Assembly: GCA_025642065.1 (NCBI GenBank)
Contig: JAODUP010000481.1
Coordinates: 378,501-442,500, forward strand
Direction: 5' to 3'
Source of the DNA: Paralvinella palmiformis
Lineage: Eukaryota > Annelida > Polychaeta > Terebellida > Alvinellidae
Length of the DNA stretch: 64,000 nt
Made by a program: the position numbers and the translations under genes
Shown: positions 61,749 to 64,000 of the stretch, one piece after another
Layout: each line of letters starts with the position of its first letter
How positions within the stretch are numbered: the first letter of the stretch is position 1
The notes under the pieces: model-generated
What the model saw: only the letters and a program-made list of their open reading frames with translations
Database searches by the model: none
Told to the model about the DNA's origin: nothing

Positions 61749-62227
61749 TTATCTGTTATCTCCCGATAAGTTCTCGTTGTCGGAGTCGTCGCGAGCGCTC
61801 GACAACGGCCGGTCGACGAGCCTCGTGACCGGAAGCGGTATCTGCGCATGCGTCATCGCCGACTGGTAGATGACGTCGTGCGCGACGCTCTCGCTGCCAC
61901 AGCTGACATAAGGCCTCGGATCGTAGCTAATCTGTGAATGGATGCCACTGGATGCCGACTGATAGAGATCAGGATTGTACGGGGGCGGGTTCAGCGCCGT
62001 GACGTCATACGGCGGCGCCGAAGGCTGCGTACGACACGGGTCCAACGCCGGCGCATAGTCTAACACTGTACGACACTTTTCCGGCGTCATCGCTGAAACC
62101 AGCGACGTGTCTTTGATTGGTTGTGGTAACAAGATGGAACGTTGGTTGTCAGGTAACACACCGTATTGGTCGTCGATCCTGATTGGCGGAGATTTCTCAC
62201 GTCGCCTACGACGCTTTCTCCGACAAC
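61749..62227 (-). CDS. Terminal exon of the PPPY-tail protein
   Basis: The minus-strand acceptor is TTTTTCAG|GTTGTCGG (AG at 62229-62228). It encodes the polybasic juxtamembrane run, the PPPY motif and a Ser/Asp-rich end (DDSDNENLSGDNR) before TAA at 61751-61749. Codons are markedly GC-rich, unlike the surrounding AT-rich DNA, which supports real coding sequence. A TGACGTCA octamer sits inside the exon at 62000-62007. Confidence 0.8.
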
Positions 62228-63807
62228 CTGAAAAATAAAATTCCGCCTTGAATTGTTGCCTGTATTTCGCAAAATATATACGTAAACAACAAAACAATCT
62301 TGATAGCAGTGTGAGAATACATTAATATATAAAGACATTTTGGAATAATCAGCTACAACAGCTCATTAATTAATAATCAGCTACAACGGTTTATTTATTA
62401 ATAAATTTCTAAAGATTTCGAATAAATACCTGATATTATAGTTAGTGCGTCAAAACATACCCGAAAGTTTTCAACGTCATTAAAAATAAATTAAAGATCT
62501 TTAAACCCGATGTTATTAAGTTAGGACACGTATTAAAATCCTGACGGGATCTCATGGTTCAGTTGACGTCCTACTGTGGATTCGGGGTAAGGTGGTCGAT
62601 TGGAAATTATAGAGCCTAAGCTCGAAACCATTCACCGGCTACTGGTTGGCTAAGTCGTAAATGAACATCCGATAAATTGTAGAGGGTTATTGCGTGGATT
62701 ATACGCCTATAGATGGCAGATAGAAAGGAAACACTGTGACACAAGACCGTACAACTCCACAGTAGGAATGGTTTGATACCCCCCCCACATGATCAAGATT
62801 GAAGACCTTTTTTTGTCCATTACAGCATAAATACGCGTACGAATTAAGACAATTATCACAGTATTCAGAGCATACACCAAAGGCCCAAGAATAGGCTACA
62901 AAACGTGGTATGACACACTGGGTATTGATGATGTTGTCAAGATGTACAGGTTAATATACTAGTTTGTGTGCTGGGAGTTTTTGGTAGAGCGACGGGGATG
63001 GCACGAAGTACGTTTAATGGAAATCGATGATTAGCGTTATAAATTAAATATATTTCCCCCGTGGATACATTGGTTACCTTTATATTCACTGTGACTTTTA
63101 ACGAGTGGACGATTACTCAGTGATCAAGTCAAGCAATACAAATGTGCAGAATTCAACGTGTAAGGTTTATTCAGAAATGAGCGAATAACTTCCTCTAAAA
63201 CCAAGCGATATAAGATATCTTACAATGAGTTGTACACAATTCTACTATTTCTAGCTGTAGAATGGACACCATAACTTCGTCTATAATGTCCTGTACATCT
63301 CGTGTACAGTCTGGACTATATAAAGAGTGAGTGACTGACTGAGTGAGTGAGTGAGTGAGCCCTGATCTAGATGATTGAAGCGCAGAGCAATAACGGCTGT
63401 GCTAAAGGGGCACACCGTAATGGGGCTATATGACGTGCTGTATAATCTAGCGTGCTATATAATGGCTTCTACAGCATACCAAATCATGGTCGGCATAATG
63501 ACCGGTATAATGCATTATGGGCTGGATTGCATATTGTATTATATAACCGGCTGCATAAAATGTTTTCCAATATGATGCATAACAGAGTTCTATAACGGAT
63601 TATTGAATGGGTTGCATAACATTGTATATAACATACTATATATCACACTTACATGAGCTCATGTCACACGATCTATCATCATCTTCGTCATCATCATCGT
63701 CATTACAACAACAACATTTGATGCAATAAAATAGAAAACACAATAAGGCCACAGATGGCACCACTATCGCTGGCACCAGGATCTCAATAGCTAATGGCTC
63801 CGATGTT
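61749..63807 (-). CDS. Single-pass membrane protein with PPPY tail, 3' part (last two coding exons)
   Basis: Exons on the minus strand: 63807-63653 and 62227-61749, joined at GT/AG sites with matching phase, giving 210 residues to the TAA. The protein enters from an exon beyond 63807, so the N-terminus and ectodomain are missing. In order: a short EPLAIE stretch, a membrane helix (ILVPAIVVPSVALLCFLFYC), a CIKCCCC cluster likely to be palmitoylated, a run of nine acidic residues broken only by order of Asp and Glu, a CC pair, a KRRRRRREK-like basic run, then a disordered Pro/Ser/Tyr-rich tail with APPY, PPPYNPDLY and several further tyrosines. PPxY is the ligand of WW domains such as NEDD4 ubiquitin ligases. 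The layout resembles Shisa/WBP1-type adaptors, but the diagnostic ectodomain cysteines are outside the window, so this is only a suggestion. It could be another family. Confidence 0.8.
62228..63652 (-). other. Intron of the PPPY-tail gene, with a SINE and simple repeats
   Basis: GT-AG intron of 1425 nt. It holds a tRNA-headed SINE-like copy (about 62588-62715, + orientation), a short (GAGT)n tract at 63325-63360 and, at about 63410-63640, a degenerate repeat of roughly 20 nt built on a GGCATAATG-like core. Confidence 0.65.
62588..62715 (+). mobile_element. SINE family B-like copy in the PPPY gene intron
   Basis: AAGGTGGTCGATTGG head, AAGCTCGAAACCATTCACCGG, and GGGTTATTGCGTGGATTATAC body, antisense to the gene. 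Confidence 0.5.
63653..63807 (-). CDS. Membrane-helix exon of the PPPY-tail protein
   Basis: Bounded on the minus strand by acceptor CTTTCAG|A at 63808-63810 and donor AT|GTAAGTG at 63652-63651. It carries the transmembrane segment, CIKCCCC and the acidic run. The acidic run is encoded by a GAT/GAC/GAA triplet tract, so it probably arose by slippage. An in-frame ATG at 63818 lies across the acceptor and is not taken as the start. Confidence 0.78.
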
Positions 63808-64000
63808 CTGAAAGGCAATGAAAAACAATATATTATTATATTAAAACGTAATAAAATAGTAGATTATTATATTAGACGGTAAAATAAGACAACAGATATG
63901 CAGTCTAGAAAATAATATTTATACATACTAATTAACATAGCATAAGTAATACCCTCATATATCAGAATGGCCTATAAATATTAAACACAATACACTGTTA

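Noticed and set aside
61529..61828. 99-codon frame on the + strand
   Set aside because: It overlaps the terminal exon of the PPPY-tail gene in antisense and lacks any domain.
63808..63818. ATG at 63818 as start of the membrane protein
   Set aside because: It lies across a good CTTTCAG acceptor and would leave the helix with almost no ectodomain or signal; an upstream exon is more likely.

Overview
The window looks like invertebrate metazoan nuclear DNA. The one complete gene has eleven exons separated by GT-AG introns. The intergenic DNA is full of tRNA-headed SINE-like repeats, degraded LINE and Tc1/mariner fossils, foldback elements, minisatellites and very many long (AT)n, (GA)n, (AC)n and triplet microsatellites. 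That texture fits a lophotrochozoan, most likely a mollusc. The taxon is an inference from repeat style, not proven by any single gene.

Layout. Positions 1-13.9 kb are intergenic, with repeats in the first 8 kb and a more unique, GC-richer block at about 8.7-11.8 kb. From 13,940 to 22,508 on the + strand lies a polypeptide N-acetylgalactosaminyltransferase gene. I could assemble it end to end: 11 coding exons, phases consistent at every junction, 617 residues. The protein is type II Golgi-like, with a GT27 catalytic domain and a C-terminal ricin-type lectin domain. Its introns carry SINEs and large triplet and tetranucleotide repeats.

From 22.5 to about 61.7 kb I find no convincing host gene. 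This stretch holds a Tc1/mariner transposase fossil (27.7-28.4 kb), two non-LTR retrotransposon fossils on the minus strand (35.2-35.6 and 39.16-39.48 kb), many SINE copies, several degenerate minisatellites and about twenty long (AT)n arrays. Blocks of unique, GC-richer DNA (23.8-24.3, 36.4-36.8, 45.7-46.0, 48.4-48.8, 52.3-53.4, 55.8-57.6 and 58.7-60.5 kb) may be cis-regulatory; this is inference.

At the right edge, on the minus strand (63,807 to 61,749), are the last two coding exons of a single-pass membrane protein whose ectodomain lies outside the window. Its tail has a juxtamembrane cysteine cluster, an aspartate run, a polybasic run and a PPPY motif. This resembles Shisa/WBP1-type adaptor proteins, but the identity is not established.

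The two genes have no obvious shared pathway. Two palindromic octamers stand out: the CRE-type TGACGTCA (11 found by eye) and the E-box TCACGTGA (8 found), where chance predicts about one each.
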